From Acidobacteriota bacterium (GTDB lineage: Bacteria > Acidobacteriota > Thermoanaerobaculia > UBA5066 > Gp7-AA6): a stretch of 64,000 nucleotides of DNA. The stretch covers positions 1 through 64,000 of the forward strand of contig JAIVJS010000079.1 in assembly GCA_020199905.1 (NCBI GenBank). The letters are read 5' to 3'. The notes beneath the pieces were generated by a model. It was not told the origin of the DNA. It saw only the letters and a list, made by a program, of their open reading frames with translations, and did no database searches. The first letter of the stretch is position 1. Each line of letters starts with the position of its first letter. Below, piece after piece: positions 1 to 8,105 of the stretch. The position numbers were made by a program, and so were the translations under genes.

Positions 1-1747
1 GCGTGACGTCCCCTCCCGCGTTTCGGATGGTCACTCCGCCCCGGGCCTCCCGCGATACGAGCCCGACGCGGACTTCGCCGCCGCCCGTCTCGACGTGGAC
101 GCCGCCGGCGACCGAGGGGAGGACGACGTCTCCGCCGCCCGTCTTCACGTCCGCGGAACCCGCGACACGATCGATCCGCACGTCGCCGCCCGACGTGTCG
201 GCTGACACGGAGCCCGCGACGGCGCCGGCGCGGATGTCCCCCGCGAGGGTCTGCGCCTTGAGATCCCCCTGCACCGGGCCGATCTGGATGTCTCCGCCAT
301 AGCTCTTCAGGTCCGCCGAGGCGCCCGCGGCTCCGATGTGGATCTCCCCCGAATGCGTCAGGATGTTGACCTTCCCCGAGACCTTGCCCACCCGGTAGGT
401 CCCGGCGCCCGCCGTGGCGAGAAAGTCTCCGGCGACGTCTCCGCGCACGACGGCTCCGTCCTCGGGCTCCTCCATGTCGCCGTGGTGCGCGGGGCCGTCC
501 GTGCGGGGCGGCCGGGGAGAGCGGGGGACCGAGATCTTCTCGTGGATCCGCGTATCGATGCGGGGGATGGTCAGGACGAAGGAGCGGCGCGCCACCAGAG
601 GTTTCGCGTCGGACTCCCGTGTGTTCGCCGCGAGAATGGCGATTCTGCCGTTCAGCGTAGAGACGTGGACCCGCGCGCCGCCGCTCGGGCCTATGGAGCC
701 CTTGTATTCGCCGCCGGGCATCAGGAACTTCATGCGGCTCGTCTCGCGCTCCGCGTCGCGCAGAGACTCCCGAACCTGCACGTCCATGTCCTTCATCGAT
801 TCCTCGAGATCCCGCTCGAGCTCGGCCACGTCCACCATCGTGTCGGCGCCCCTGCGCTCCACGACGACCGGGTGGCGCGTGCGCGAGTGCTCAGCGCGCG
901 CGCGGCGCTCGGCGCGTTCGGCACGCTCGGATTCGGATCCGGAGGCCTCGGGGCCAGCGGCCGGCGCCGTCCGGGGAACGAAGGGGAACGTCGACACGAT
1001 CGATCCGTTCATCGCGGAGGCGGAGAGATCGAATCTCGCGTCCTTCGGGAGCGTCAGCAGGACCGCGCCCGAGACCGTTCTCAGGTCGAGGGCCGCGCCC
1101 TGCGGGGCGGCGGTGGCCGCCACCTCGATCTTTCCATTCACCGTCTGCGCGCGCACTCCGCGTCGGGAGCCCCGGACCGTCACGTTCCCGTTCACCGTCT
1201 GCGCGTCCAGCTCGCCGTCCACGTCCTGGATGCGGACCTCTCCGTTGACCGTATGGAGCGTCGCGACCACGCCCGGCGGCACCACGATCTCGTACTGCAT
1301 GGTGATCCGGCAGTCGCGGCAGCGGGAGTTGCGCCACTGTCCGCTTCGGGAGGATCGGCGCGACCAGTCCGAGTCGCCCATGTCGGGCCAGCGCGACTCG
1401 AGACGGAGCTCGTCGCCGTCGCGGACCTGAACGGTCCTGGTCCTCTCGAGGATCTCGTCCGCGCGCGCCTTCGTGGTTGCCGTCACGGTCGTCTGGCAGA
1501 CGGCGGAAAATTCCCGGCCGGGGGTCGCGATCACGTCGCCGGAAACGTTCAGCACACGGAGCCTGGATCGCGCGGGAAGCGTGGCGTTGAAGCGTTCGGT
1601 CCGGCGCGCGACGTTGCCCGAGTCGTCGGCGCGCAGAAGCGACGCCGCCGCCATCAGAAGGAGACCGATCGCGAAGACGATCCAGAGGCCGGGTCCGCAG
1701 GACTCGGCCGATCGCCGCGCGAGGGCGCGCCGGGAGAAGGTGTTCAT
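1..1747 (-). CDS. DUF4097-type beta-solenoid secreted protein (partial)
   Basis: The reading frame opens at an ATG whose complement is at 1745-1747 and stays open for at least 582 codons to the left edge, so the C-terminus is missing. The N-terminus has basic residues followed by a hydrophobic stretch (about residues 20-38), fitting a signal peptide or signal anchor. The rest has many short repeats of the type NGxVxV/GGDVxI, typical of DUF4097/DUF4098 adhesin-like right-handed beta-solenoids. A charged Arg/Glu-rich insert (about residues 225-290) interrupts the solenoid. It lies 40 bp downstream of an anti-sigma gene on the same strand, so it is probably co-transcribed with the ECF sigma/anti-sigma pair and may be a structural or sensing partner in the envelope. 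Molecular function is unknown; the family call rests on repeat pattern only. Confidence 0.8.
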   Translation of the reverse strand, partial: MNTFSRRALARRSAESCGPGLWIVFAIGLLLMAAASLLRADDSGNVARRTERFNATLPARSRLRVLNVSGDVIATPGREFSAVCQTTVTATTKARADEILERTRTVQVRDGDELRLESRWPDMGDSDWSRRSSRSGQWRNSRCRDCRITMQYEIVVPPGVVATLHTVNGEVRIQDVDGELDAQTVNGNVTVRGSRRGVRAQTVNGKIEVAATAAPQGAALDLRTVSGAVLLTLPKDARFDLSASAMNGSIVSTFPFVPRTAPAAGPEASGSESERAERAERRARAEHSRTRHPVVVERRGADTMVDVAELERDLEESMKDMDVQVRESLRDAERETSRMKFLMPGGEYKGSIGPSGGARVHVSTLNGRIAILAANTRESDAKPLVARRSFVLTIPRIDTRIHEKISVPRSPRPPRTDGPAHHGDMEEPEDGAVVRGDVAGDFLATAGAGTYRVGKVSGKVNILTHSGEIHIGAAGASADLKSYGGDIQIGPVQGDLKAQTLAGDIRAGAVAGSVSADTSGGDVRIDRVAGSADVKTGGGDVVLPSVAGGVHVETGGGEVRVGLVSREARGGVTIRNAGGDVT

Positions 1748-1787
1748 CGCTTTCCAGGACGCGGGAAAGGCCGGGGAGTTACGCATT

Positions 1788-2735
1788 TCAGAATTCGATG
1801 CCTTTCAGCGCGGACGCCGCCTTCGCGCGGACGAACCCGTTTTCCGCCGGATCGAACGCCTTCTCGCGGAGGGACTCGATCGTCTTCTGGTCGGGCGAGT
1901 CCTTCGCGGCCGCCGCAAGCGCTTCCACGGCGACGAGACGCACGCCCGGATGCCGGTCCGTGCGCAGCGCGTCCAGGAAAGCGGCGCGGATCTCCGGCGT
2001 CATCCTGAATCCCGCCAGCGCGTCCGCGGCCTTCTTCCGGACTCCGGGGTTCTGATCTTTCTTCAGCGTGTTCGTGAGGGCGAGCACGATGTCGGGCGAC
2101 GCCGGCGATTCCTTGAGCCCGTAGTGGGCGGACACGAGATCGATCGCCCGAGACTTCTCGCCGGCCGTCTGCGCCCCGCGCGAGACCAGGAACGCGACGA
2201 GACGCGCCATCTGCGGGTCATCCGGACGCCCGAGGAAAGTCTCCCGCGACGTGACGTCGAACGTGACGCCGATCCGGCCCTGCGGATCAGCCGGCCGGTA
2301 CGAGACGTTGGCGAGCGCCCCCGCCTTCTCGAGATTCTCGGGAAGCGAGGCCGCCGATGCGGTTTTCGACGCGGTCCTGCCGGACGCCGGTGGACCGATC
2401 TGCCGGGCCGCCGCGAAGCCCGCCACGAGCGCGACGACGACCGCGGCCGCCTCGAGGAGAGGCCGCATCCAGCGGCGCGACGGCGGGACGAACTCGCGGA
2501 TGCGGGCGCGCAGCATCTCGTCTTCCAGAAGAGCCATCGTCCGACGCCGGAACTCGGGCGTCAGCGGCAGGTCGGGATCTTCTCCGAGCCGCCCCCACGT
2601 GTCTTCCAGGGCCAGCAGCTGCGCGCGGCACGCGGAACAGCGCTCGGCATGCGCGGCGACTTTCTCGCGGATCGGGCCCGGGGAGTCGGCGAGCTTGCCA
2701 TCCAGGGCAAGGGCGGTCAGTTCGCGGCATTCCAT
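1788..2735 (-). CDS. Zinc-finger anti-sigma factor with periplasmic HEAT-like repeats
   Basis: 315 aa. The N-terminus carries the anti-sigma zinc-binding pattern His29-x3-Cys33-x2-Cys36, followed by a single membrane segment at about residues 93-110. After it comes a periplasmic part whose last about 120 residues form alpha-helical HEAT-like repeats (segments such as NPGVRKKAADAL and HPGVRLVAVEAL). The start ATG (complement 2733-2735) lies inside the 3' end of the ECF sigma gene, a 19-bp overlap typical of a coupled sigma/anti-sigma pair. By family knowledge the cytosolic zinc domain binds and inhibits the cognate sigma factor; the HEAT part is presumably the extracytoplasmic sensor (inference). 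HEAT repeats in this position are unusual. Confidence 0.85.
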   Translation of the reverse strand: MECRELTALALDGKLADSPGPIREKVAAHAERCSACRAQLLALEDTWGRLGEDPDLPLTPEFRRRTMALLEDEMLRARIREFVPPSRRWMRPLLEAAAVVVALVAGFAAARQIGPPASGRTASKTASAASLPENLEKAGALANVSYRPADPQGRIGVTFDVTSRETFLGRPDDPQMARLVAFLVSRGAQTAGEKSRAIDLVSAHYGLKESPASPDIVLALTNTLKKDQNPGVRKKAADALAGFRMTPEIRAAFLDALRTDRHPGVRLVAVEALAAAAKDSPDQKTIESLREKAFDPAENGFVRAKAASALKGIEF

Positions 2736-3295
2736 GACGTTTCTCCTTCGTGGAATCGGGCCTTCAGAGTCTCGACGGCCCGGAAGATGCGGGTCTTGAC
2801 GGCTCCGACCGAGATGCCGAGCACGCCGGCGATCTCCGAGTACGGGAGGCCGTGGTAGCGGGCCAGCACGAGCGCTTCCCGCTGTTCTTCGGAAAGCGCG
2901 TTCAGGGCCTCGCGGACGGCGGCGCGGCGCTCGTGGCTCAGGAGACGGGCCTCGATCCCTTCGCCCCGGGAGGTCGGTTCGGGGACCGCCTCGAGGGGAA
3001 CGACGTTCGCGCGGCGGTCCCTGCGGCGCCGGTCCCGGCAGGCATTCGCCGCGATGGCGAAGAGCCAGGACGAGACCTCGGCCCGACCGTCGTACTGATG
3101 CGCCCGCGTGATCACTTTGACGAAGACCTCCTGAGTGACTTCCTCGGCCAGCATCCGGTCCGAGAGCAGCCGGTCGGCAAACCGGAGAAGCGCCGGGGCG
3201 TACCGCTCGAACAGCTCGCCCGCGCCGTCCTGATCGCCCAGCCGGATCCGCTCGATCAGGGCTCGATCGTCCGCTCCCGCTGGTTTTTCCTTCAC
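2717..3295 (-). CDS. ECF-type RNA polymerase sigma-70 factor
   Basis: 192 aa. Region 2 is recognisable at about residues 34-97 (EEVTQEVFVKV, then SSWLFAIAANACRDRRRR) and region 4 at about 129-183 (LSEEQREALVLARYHGLPYSEIAG followed by GISVGAVKTRIFRA, the helix-turn-helix). Regions 1.1 and 3 are absent, as in extracytoplasmic-function sigma factors. It is first in a minus-strand unit with its anti-sigma factor (19-bp overlap) and the DUF4097 protein. It is divergent from the radical SAM gene across a 275-bp gap, where its promoter should lie. The target regulon cannot be read from the sequence; autoregulation is usual in this family. Confidence 0.93.
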   Translation of the reverse strand: MKEKPAGADDRALIERIRLGDQDGAGELFERYAPALLRFADRLLSDRMLAEEVTQEVFVKVITRAHQYDGRAEVSSWLFAIAANACRDRRRRDRRANVVPLEAVPEPTSRGEGIEARLLSHERRAAVREALNALSEEQREALVLARYHGLPYSEIAGVLGISVGAVKTRIFRAVETLKARFHEGETSWNAAN

Positions 3296-3375
3296 GCCCG
3301 GTCCGGCACGGCATCAGGGGAGACGCCGGGGCCGGCGAAAGGTTTTGCCCGCCGCGACGCGGCTCTGTGTCCCGC

Positions 3376-3408
3376 CTCTCCTCTCCCCGGGCGCCGGGGC
3401 GAGGGGAG
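3376..3408. repeat. REP-like GC-rich hairpin between divergent genes
   Basis: An imperfect inverted repeat in which CTCTCCTCTCCCCGG is mirrored by CCGGGGCGAGGGGAG around a short GC centre. It sits in the 275-bp gap between the divergent sigma gene and radical SAM gene, so it is not a normal terminator position. It resembles the dispersed REP-type palindromes common in high-GC genomes, but only one copy was recognised in this window, so membership of a family is a guess. Confidence 0.4.
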
Positions 3409-3570
3409 ATGAAAACAGCGAGGTGTGGAAGCCGAGTGGGCGGACCGCTCACCCTTCGTCCTCACCTCTCAGCCTCCCATGCAGACGGTCGACATCCGTA
3501 TCCCGCCTTCCACCGTATGATGTACGAAAAGGTACGATCCGCCGGCCTGCCGGCCCGTTCAGGAGGCCCG

Positions 3571-4860
3571 ATGAGCGCCCTTCCTTCCCCTCGAGACACT
3601 CGTGCGGCCGCCCTCGAGAGAACGCGCAGGCGGATGGGGCCCCTCTTCCAAACGAATCAGGTGCTCGGCCGCCGCAACGCGATCGGGTGCGTGGCGCTCG
3701 AGATCACGCAGCGGTGCAACCTCGACTGCACGCTCTGCTACCTGTCCGAGAACTCAGAGCGCGTCAAGGACATACCCATCCAGGAGGTCTTCCGTCGGAT
3801 CGACCGGATTTACCGGGAGTTCGGCGCGCCAACGGCCGTCCAGATCACCGGAGGAGACCCGACCCTGCGCAAGCGCGAAGAGCTCGTCGCGATCGTGCGC
3901 TACACCCGCGAGAAGGGTCTTCTCCCCACTCTGATGACCAACGGGATCAAGGCGACGCGCGACATGCTCGAAGAACTCGCGGACGCCGGCCTGAACGACG
4001 TCGCCTTTCACGTCGACGTCACGCAGGAACGGAAGGGCTACCGGACGGAGGCGGACCTGGACCCGATCCGCGAGGAGTACATCGAGCGCGCGCGGGGGAT
4101 TCCGATCGCGGTGATTTTCAACACGACCGTCTGCCGCGAGAACTTCGACGAGATCCCCGACATGGTCCGCTTCTTTCGCAAGCACGCCGACGTTGTCGGC
4201 ATGGCCTCTTTCCAGCTGCAGGCCGACACCGGTCGGGGCGTGCTCCGCGAGCGGGACCGGGTGATCTCCCTGCAGACGGTGAGGGAGCAGATCGTGGCCG
4301 GCGCCGGGATCCCGATCTCCTGGGACACGATCCTGATCGGCCATCCCGGCTGCCACCGCATCGGGATCACGCTCGAAGCCAATGGCAACCTCCACGACCT
4401 GAACGACGACCCGGAGTTCTTCAATCGATTCCTGGCGGACTTCCAGCACGTCATGCTCGACCGCCGCGAGCCGAAGCGCGCGGTCTCGGCGCTGCTTTCC
4501 GAGCTCCGGCGCCGCCCCGGATTCGCGTGGCAGGCGCTCCGCTTCGCGGGCCGTAAGGCGTGGGGGATGAAGCGCGACCTGCTCGCTTCGGGCGGGCGTG
4601 TCCACAAATTGTCCTTCTTCGTGCAGAACTTCATGGACGCCACCGCGCTCGAGCCCGAGAGGATCCACGCCTGCTCCTTTATGGTGATGACGGCAAACGG
4701 GCCCATCTCGATGTGCGCGCACAACGCCCGGCGCGACGAGTTCATTCTGAAGCCGCTCTTCGTCCGTACCGAAGCGGGCGAAAGCATCTGGAACCCGCTC
4801 TCCGGGGCGACCCTGCCGGTCGTCCCCTCCCCGAACGCCAGAGGCAAAGAGCTCGCATGA
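3571..4860 (+). CDS. Radical SAM protein with C-terminal cysteines
   Basis: 429 aa from the chosen ATG, which follows an AGGAGG ribosome-binding site at 3561-3566; the frame is open further upstream but without such support. Cys49-x3-Cys53-x2-Cys56 (RCNLDCTLCY) is the radical SAM 4Fe-4S motif, followed by a Gly-rich SAM-binding segment (QITGGDPTLR). The C-terminal third has further cysteines (HACSFMVMT and ISMCAHNARR) that could bind an auxiliary cluster. The stop overlaps the start of the DUF547 lipoprotein gene by 4 bp (ATGA), so the two are coupled. The substrate is unknown; it could be a peptide- or lipid-modifying enzyme. Confidence 0.88.
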   Translation: MSALPSPRDTRAAALERTRRRMGPLFQTNQVLGRRNAIGCVALEITQRCNLDCTLCYLSENSERVKDIPIQEVFRRIDRIYREFGAPTAVQITGGDPTLRKREELVAIVRYTREKGLLPTLMTNGIKATRDMLEELADAGLNDVAFHVDVTQERKGYRTEADLDPIREEYIERARGIPIAVIFNTTVCRENFDEIPDMVRFFRKHADVVGMASFQLQADTGRGVLRERDRVISLQTVREQIVAGAGIPISWDTILIGHPGCHRIGITLEANGNLHDLNDDPEFFNRFLADFQHVMLDRREPKRAVSALLSELRRRPGFAWQALRFAGRKAWGMKRDLLASGGRVHKLSFFVQNFMDATALEPERIHACSFMVMTANGPISMCAHNARRDEFILKPLFVRTEAGESIWNPLSGATLPVVPSPNARGKELA

Positions 4861-5648
4861 AAAAATCCGCCGCGTTTTTCCCCCTTTTCCTCCTTCTGGT
4901 GTCCGCCTGCGCGGTCAACGTCCCTGCTCCGAAGAGCGCGGCCGCTCCGGCCGGCGCGGCGGCCCCGGCGACGACGACGGCCGACGCGGACAAGACGTGG
5001 GCCCGGGTGCTGTCGAAGTACGTCGACGACTCCGGCCGGATCGATTTCGCCGGAGTGGCGAAGGACCGCGCCGATCTCGACGCCTATGTCGCCTGGATCG
5101 GGAGGGTGAGCCCCGCGAACACGCCGGCGTCATTTCCCACGAAGGAGTCGAAGCTCGCCTACTACTTGAACGCCTACAACGCGCTCGCGATGTACAACGT
5201 GATCGAGTCCGGACAGCCGAAGGACTTGAACGCGGTCAAGGTCCGGTTCTTTTACCGGAACAAGCTCTCCCTCGGCGGCGAGAAGATGTCCCTGTACGAC
5301 CTCGAGAACAAGATCGTCCGGCCGATGGGGGATCCGCGAGTCCACTTCGCGCTGAACTGCATGGTGCGCGGCTGCCCGCGCCTTCCGCGAGAGCCCTTTC
5401 GGGCCGACCAGCTCGACATGGAGCTCGAGGCGACGGCGCAATATTTTTTGAACGAGAACCGCAACGTCCAGCCGGAGCCCGACAGACAGACGGTCCGGTT
5501 CTCCCAGATCCTCCAGTTCTACACGGACGACTTCTTGAAAAAGTCGCCATCGCTGGTGGCCTACGCCAACAAATACCGCGAGGCTAAGATCCCCGAAGGC
5601 TCGAAGGTGGAGTTCATCCCCTACGACTGGACGCTGAACCAGCGGTGA
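4857..5648 (+). CDS. DUF547 lipoprotein
   Basis: 263 aa. The N-terminus has two lysines, a hydrophobic core and a lipobox-like LVSAC, so it is probably exported and lipidated. A Pro/Ala/Thr-rich linker leads into a DUF547 domain: DSGRIDFAG, KLAYYLNAYNALAMYNV, ISLYDLE-like YDLENKI, VHFALNCMVRGCPRLP and YFLNENRNV are characteristic. The family is widespread but its biochemical role is unsettled; the conserved Cys and His residues around NCMVRGCP suggest a cysteine-dependent fold, which is inference. The gene overlaps the upstream radical SAM gene (ATGA) and its stop overlaps a GTG that may start the MauE-like gene. Confidence 0.88.
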   Translation: MKKSAAFFPLFLLLVSACAVNVPAPKSAAAPAGAAAPATTTADADKTWARVLSKYVDDSGRIDFAGVAKDRADLDAYVAWIGRVSPANTPASFPTKESKLAYYLNAYNALAMYNVIESGQPKDLNAVKVRFFYRNKLSLGGEKMSLYDLENKIVRPMGDPRVHFALNCMVRGCPRLPREPFRADQLDMELEATAQYFLNENRNVQPEPDRQTVRFSQILQFYTDDFLKKSPSLVAYANKYREAKIPEGSKVEFIPYDWTLNQR

Positions 5649-6232
5649 GGGGCGGGGAGACCACCGGGGCCGGGGCCGGGAGCCGAGCGACCAACGGGAG
5701 CGAGACGGCCGCGGTACTCCGCGGTCAACTCGATCGGGAGCCGAGCGACCAGGGGGAGCGAGACGGCCGCGGTACTCCGCGGTCAACTCGATCGGGAAAC
5801 GGGAAACGACGGGCACGGAACGGGCTTCGGGCTTTGATCGCCTTCATCCTGTTTGCCACGGCCGTCGGAAAGTTTCTCGATGTCCCTGGATTTGCGCGGG
5901 TGCTCGGCACGTATCGGGCGTTTCCCGACGCGTTTCTTCTGCCCCTCGCCGCCCTGATTCCGGCCGCTGAGCTCGCGCTCGCCGTCTGGCTCGCCGTGGG
6001 TCGGCGTCCGTTCGGGGCGGCGATCGCGGCTCTGGCGATGCACCTCGCCTACGCGGTCTGGTCGGCCTCCGCCATCCTCCGGGGGCTTCACCTCGTCAAC
6101 TGCGGGTGTTTCGGGGTCTTTCTGCCGAGGCGGCTCGGCTGGTCGACGGTCGTCGAGGACCTTCTCCTGTCGGGACTGTGCGGCGCGCTCGTCCTCTTGA
6201 CGCCGCGTTCGCAGGCCCGGGCCGCCGCATGA
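5645..6232 (+). CDS. MauE/DoxX-like integral membrane protein
   Basis: The frame opens with a GTG overlapping the DUF547 stop (GTGA), giving 195 aa. The first about 60 residues are polar and are encoded largely by two tandem 58-bp repeats. The recognisable protein begins around 5834 (an in-frame TTG) with four hydrophobic helices and a conserved Cys pair in NCGCFG, the pattern seen in MauE-like proteins related to DoxX. Family members are linked to disulfide or redox maturation of exported proteins. Its stop overlaps the START-like gene (ATGA). The repeats have probably been inserted between the original start and the first helix, so the true start is uncertain: GTG 5645 with a foreign N-terminus, or a non-ATG start near 5834. 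Confidence 0.7.
   Translation: MRGGETTGAGAGSRATNGSETAAVLRGQLDREPSDQGERDGRGTPRSTRSGNGKRRARNGLRALIAFILFATAVGKFLDVPGFARVLGTYRAFPDAFLLPLAALIPAAELALAVWLAVGRRPFGAAIAALAMHLAYAVWSASAILRGLHLVNCGCFGVFLPRRLGWSTVVEDLLLSGLCGALVLLTPRSQARAAA
5678..5793. repeat. Two tandem copies of a 58-bp palindromic repeat
   Basis: Units 5678-5735 and 5736-5793 are nearly identical (differences near ACCAACGGG versus ACCAGGGGG). Each contains the hairpin-forming core CCGCGGTACTCCGCGG and ends in GGTCAACTCGATC. A third copy, inverted, lies at 61637-61694 with one clear mismatch. Directly after the second unit come GGGAAAC heptamers, and heptamers also flank the distant copy. The repeat falls in the reading frame of the MauE-like gene. 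Confidence 0.95.
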
Positions 6233-6876
6233 GAAAGCGGCTCCTCTTCGCAGGCGTGCTGGCCTCCCTGATCGCCTGCAGTCCGGCGGGAGGAGCGGAC
6301 CTCGATTTCTCGCCCTGGTTCACGTCGAGGGGGATCGACGTCCAGATCTCCCGTCCGGCGTCGGGGCCGCCGTGGATCCGGGGACGCGGGGAGATCCCGG
6401 CGCCCGTCGCGAAGGTGGCGGCCGTGCTGTCGGATTTTTCCCGATACAGGGAGCTCTTCGCGCCGGCCGTGAAGAAGGCGGACGTCCTGGAGTCGGACCG
6501 CGCCTCCGCCCGGATCCACTTCGTGTGGCCCTATCCCTTTCCGTACACCAACCGCGACGCCGTCGTGCGGTACCAGACGGAGGAGCTCGAGGGCGGCGCC
6601 TTCCGGCTCTCCTGGAAGTCCGATTCCCATCCCGGCGACAGGCGGGAAGGCACTCCGATCGAGCACGTCTCCGGCGAGACGCGCCTCGAGCCCCAGGGCA
6701 GCGACGCGTGCCGCGTCACCTACACCTACCTGGGAGACCTCGGCGGAAAGTTCCCCGCGTGGGCGCAGGAGAAGGCGTGGCGCGAAGAGCCGGTGCAGTA
6801 CTTCCGCGCGATCCGCCGGAAGCTCGGGCTCCCGGATCTTTCGAAAGACGAGAAGGGATCCCCCGGCAGGTCCTGA
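6229..6876 (+). CDS. Secreted START/SRPBCC-like lipid-binding protein
   Basis: 215 aa. A signal peptide is evident (MRKRLLFAGVLASLIACSPA), with Cys17 in a possible lipobox. The remainder reads as a START-type hot-dog/helix-grip domain: ADLDFSPW near the N-terminus, an amphipathic RGEIPAPVAKVAAVLSDF segment where START proteins begin, DAVVRY, then LEPQGSDACRVTYTYLGDLGGKFPAW and a C-terminal helix. START/SRPBCC domains bind lipids or other hydrophobic ligands; an envelope lipid or quinone role would be a guess. It is coupled to the MauE-like gene by an ATGA overlap and closes the four-gene unit. Confidence 0.8.
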   Translation: MRKRLLFAGVLASLIACSPAGGADLDFSPWFTSRGIDVQISRPASGPPWIRGRGEIPAPVAKVAAVLSDFSRYRELFAPAVKKADVLESDRASARIHFVWPYPFPYTNRDAVVRYQTEELEGGAFRLSWKSDSHPGDRREGTPIEHVSGETRLEPQGSDACRVTYTYLGDLGGKFPAWAQEKAWREEPVQYFRAIRRKLGLPDLSKDEKGSPGRS

Positions 6877-6929
6877 CCTTCGCCTTCGGAGGCATTCGCG
6901 GCGAGAGAGTTTCCTCACCGCTTCGCTCC

Positions 6930-7290
6930 TGCGACACAATCCAGGCTCTTTCTCCGGCACTTTCGCGGGTCCCTGCGCCACGAAAACGCCTCCAGTCCCA
7001 GGCGGAGTGTCCGCTGGCAGGTCCCTTCGCAGGGAACCAGCGGGAGCGGGGGACGGCCGTTTCTCTGACGGGGGACACGGGCTACTTCTGGTTCTTCTCG
7101 TCGAACAACGTCGAGCTCGTCATCAAGGTCGGGGAGGCCGCGCCTTCAACAACAAGATCCGGGTCTTCTACGACGCCCTTCCGGACGTTCAGTACACGTC
7201 ACGGTCACGGACACGCAGGCCGGGCAGTTGAAAACGTATTCCAACCTGTCCGGCCAGCGCGCCAGTGTGGAGGACAGCGCCGCGTTCTGA
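6930..7290 (+). pseudogene. Decayed C-terminus of a secreted protein
   Basis: No single frame covers this stretch, but adjacent frames give consecutive pieces of one protein: LFLRHFRGSLR, VRWQVPSQGTSGSG, TAVSLTGDTGYFWFF, then SSNNVELVIKV, GRAFNNKIRVFYDALPDV, and VTVTDTQAGQLKTYSN ending SVEDSAAF plus TGA at 7288-7290. From memory this matches a C-terminal module (RFRV...W, then DTGYFWFFSS.NVELVVKVLDGR..N, then YTITVTDT) found in Acidobacteria-type secreted proteins. At least three frameshifts separate the pieces, including near 7058, 7130 and 7197, and no start region remains. This accounts for most of the 530-bp gap between the START-like and M50 genes. Confidence 0.75.
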
Positions 7291-7409
7291 TCCGCGGTCG
7301 CGGAGAGCGAAGCAACGGGGAACCCGGGCAGGGGCATCGTCCCGCCGGGTTCCCGGGCCTTGAAAGCTCGACGCTTCGATCCTTCCGATACCGGCTTATA
7401 GTCCTCTGC

Positions 7410-8105
7410 TTGGATTCCATCTCATTCAAAGTCGTCGACTTCGCGATCCAGCTTGCGGTCATTCTCTTCGCCATCTCCTTTCACGAATCCGCTCATGCGT
7501 TCATGGCGCTGCGATTCGGGGACACGACGGCGAAGGAGCTCGGCCGGATCAGCCTGAACCCGATCCGACACATCGATCCGGTCGGAAGCATCATTCTTCC
7601 GATCCTTCTCTATTTCACTTCCGGTCTGATCTTCGGATACGCGAAGCCGACTCCGGTCCGCCTCGACCGCACGAAGAACCCGAGGCTCGCCGACCTGTGC
7701 GTCTCCGCCGCGGGGCCTCTCTCGAACCTGCTGCTCGCCTCCGTCGGCCTTGCGGCGCTCGTTGGCTTCAAGGCGATGTTTCCGCAGGCGCTCCCCGACC
7801 TCTTCGACGCGCTGCGCGGTCACCGTTTTGCCGCCGGGGCCGTGGCGCCGCTGACCTATCTGCTCTTTCAGTTCGTGATCGTGAACATCAGCCTCGGCGT
7901 GTTCAACCTGATCCCGATTCCCCCTCTCGACGGGAGCTGGGTCCTGGCGTCGATCCTCGGGCCGTCCACCCGTCACTTCTTCGAGACGCTCGGGCGCTTC
8001 GGGTTCCTGATCCTGATCCTGCTGTCTTCCTCGGGAATGCTCGGGCGGATCATGAGCCCGGTCCTCCGGGTGTTCTTCCGGATCATCGGGCAGGTGCTCC
8101 AGTGA
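7410..8105 (+). CDS. Site-2 protease family (M50) membrane metalloprotease
   Basis: 231 aa from a TTG at 7410; no ATG gives a sensible N-terminus. His25-Glu26-x2-His29 (HESAH) in the first hydrophobic helix is the zinc-binding motif, and NLIPIPPLDGS near residue 170 is the second conserved M50 motif carrying the third zinc ligand Asp. About five to six membrane helices are visible and the length fits the short bacterial site-2 proteases without PDZ domains. It cleaves transmembrane substrates; none can be named here. The stop overlaps the GTG start of scpA (GTGA), a pairing of M50 protease and scpA/scpB that I have seen in other bacteria. Confidence 0.88.
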   Translation: MDSISFKVVDFAIQLAVILFAISFHESAHAFMALRFGDTTAKELGRISLNPIRHIDPVGSIILPILLYFTSGLIFGYAKPTPVRLDRTKNPRLADLCVSAAGPLSNLLLASVGLAALVGFKAMFPQALPDLFDALRGHRFAAGAVAPLTYLLFQFVIVNISLGVFNLIPIPPLDGSWVLASILGPSTRHFFETLGRFGFLILILLSSSGMLGRIMSPVLRVFFRIIGQVLQ

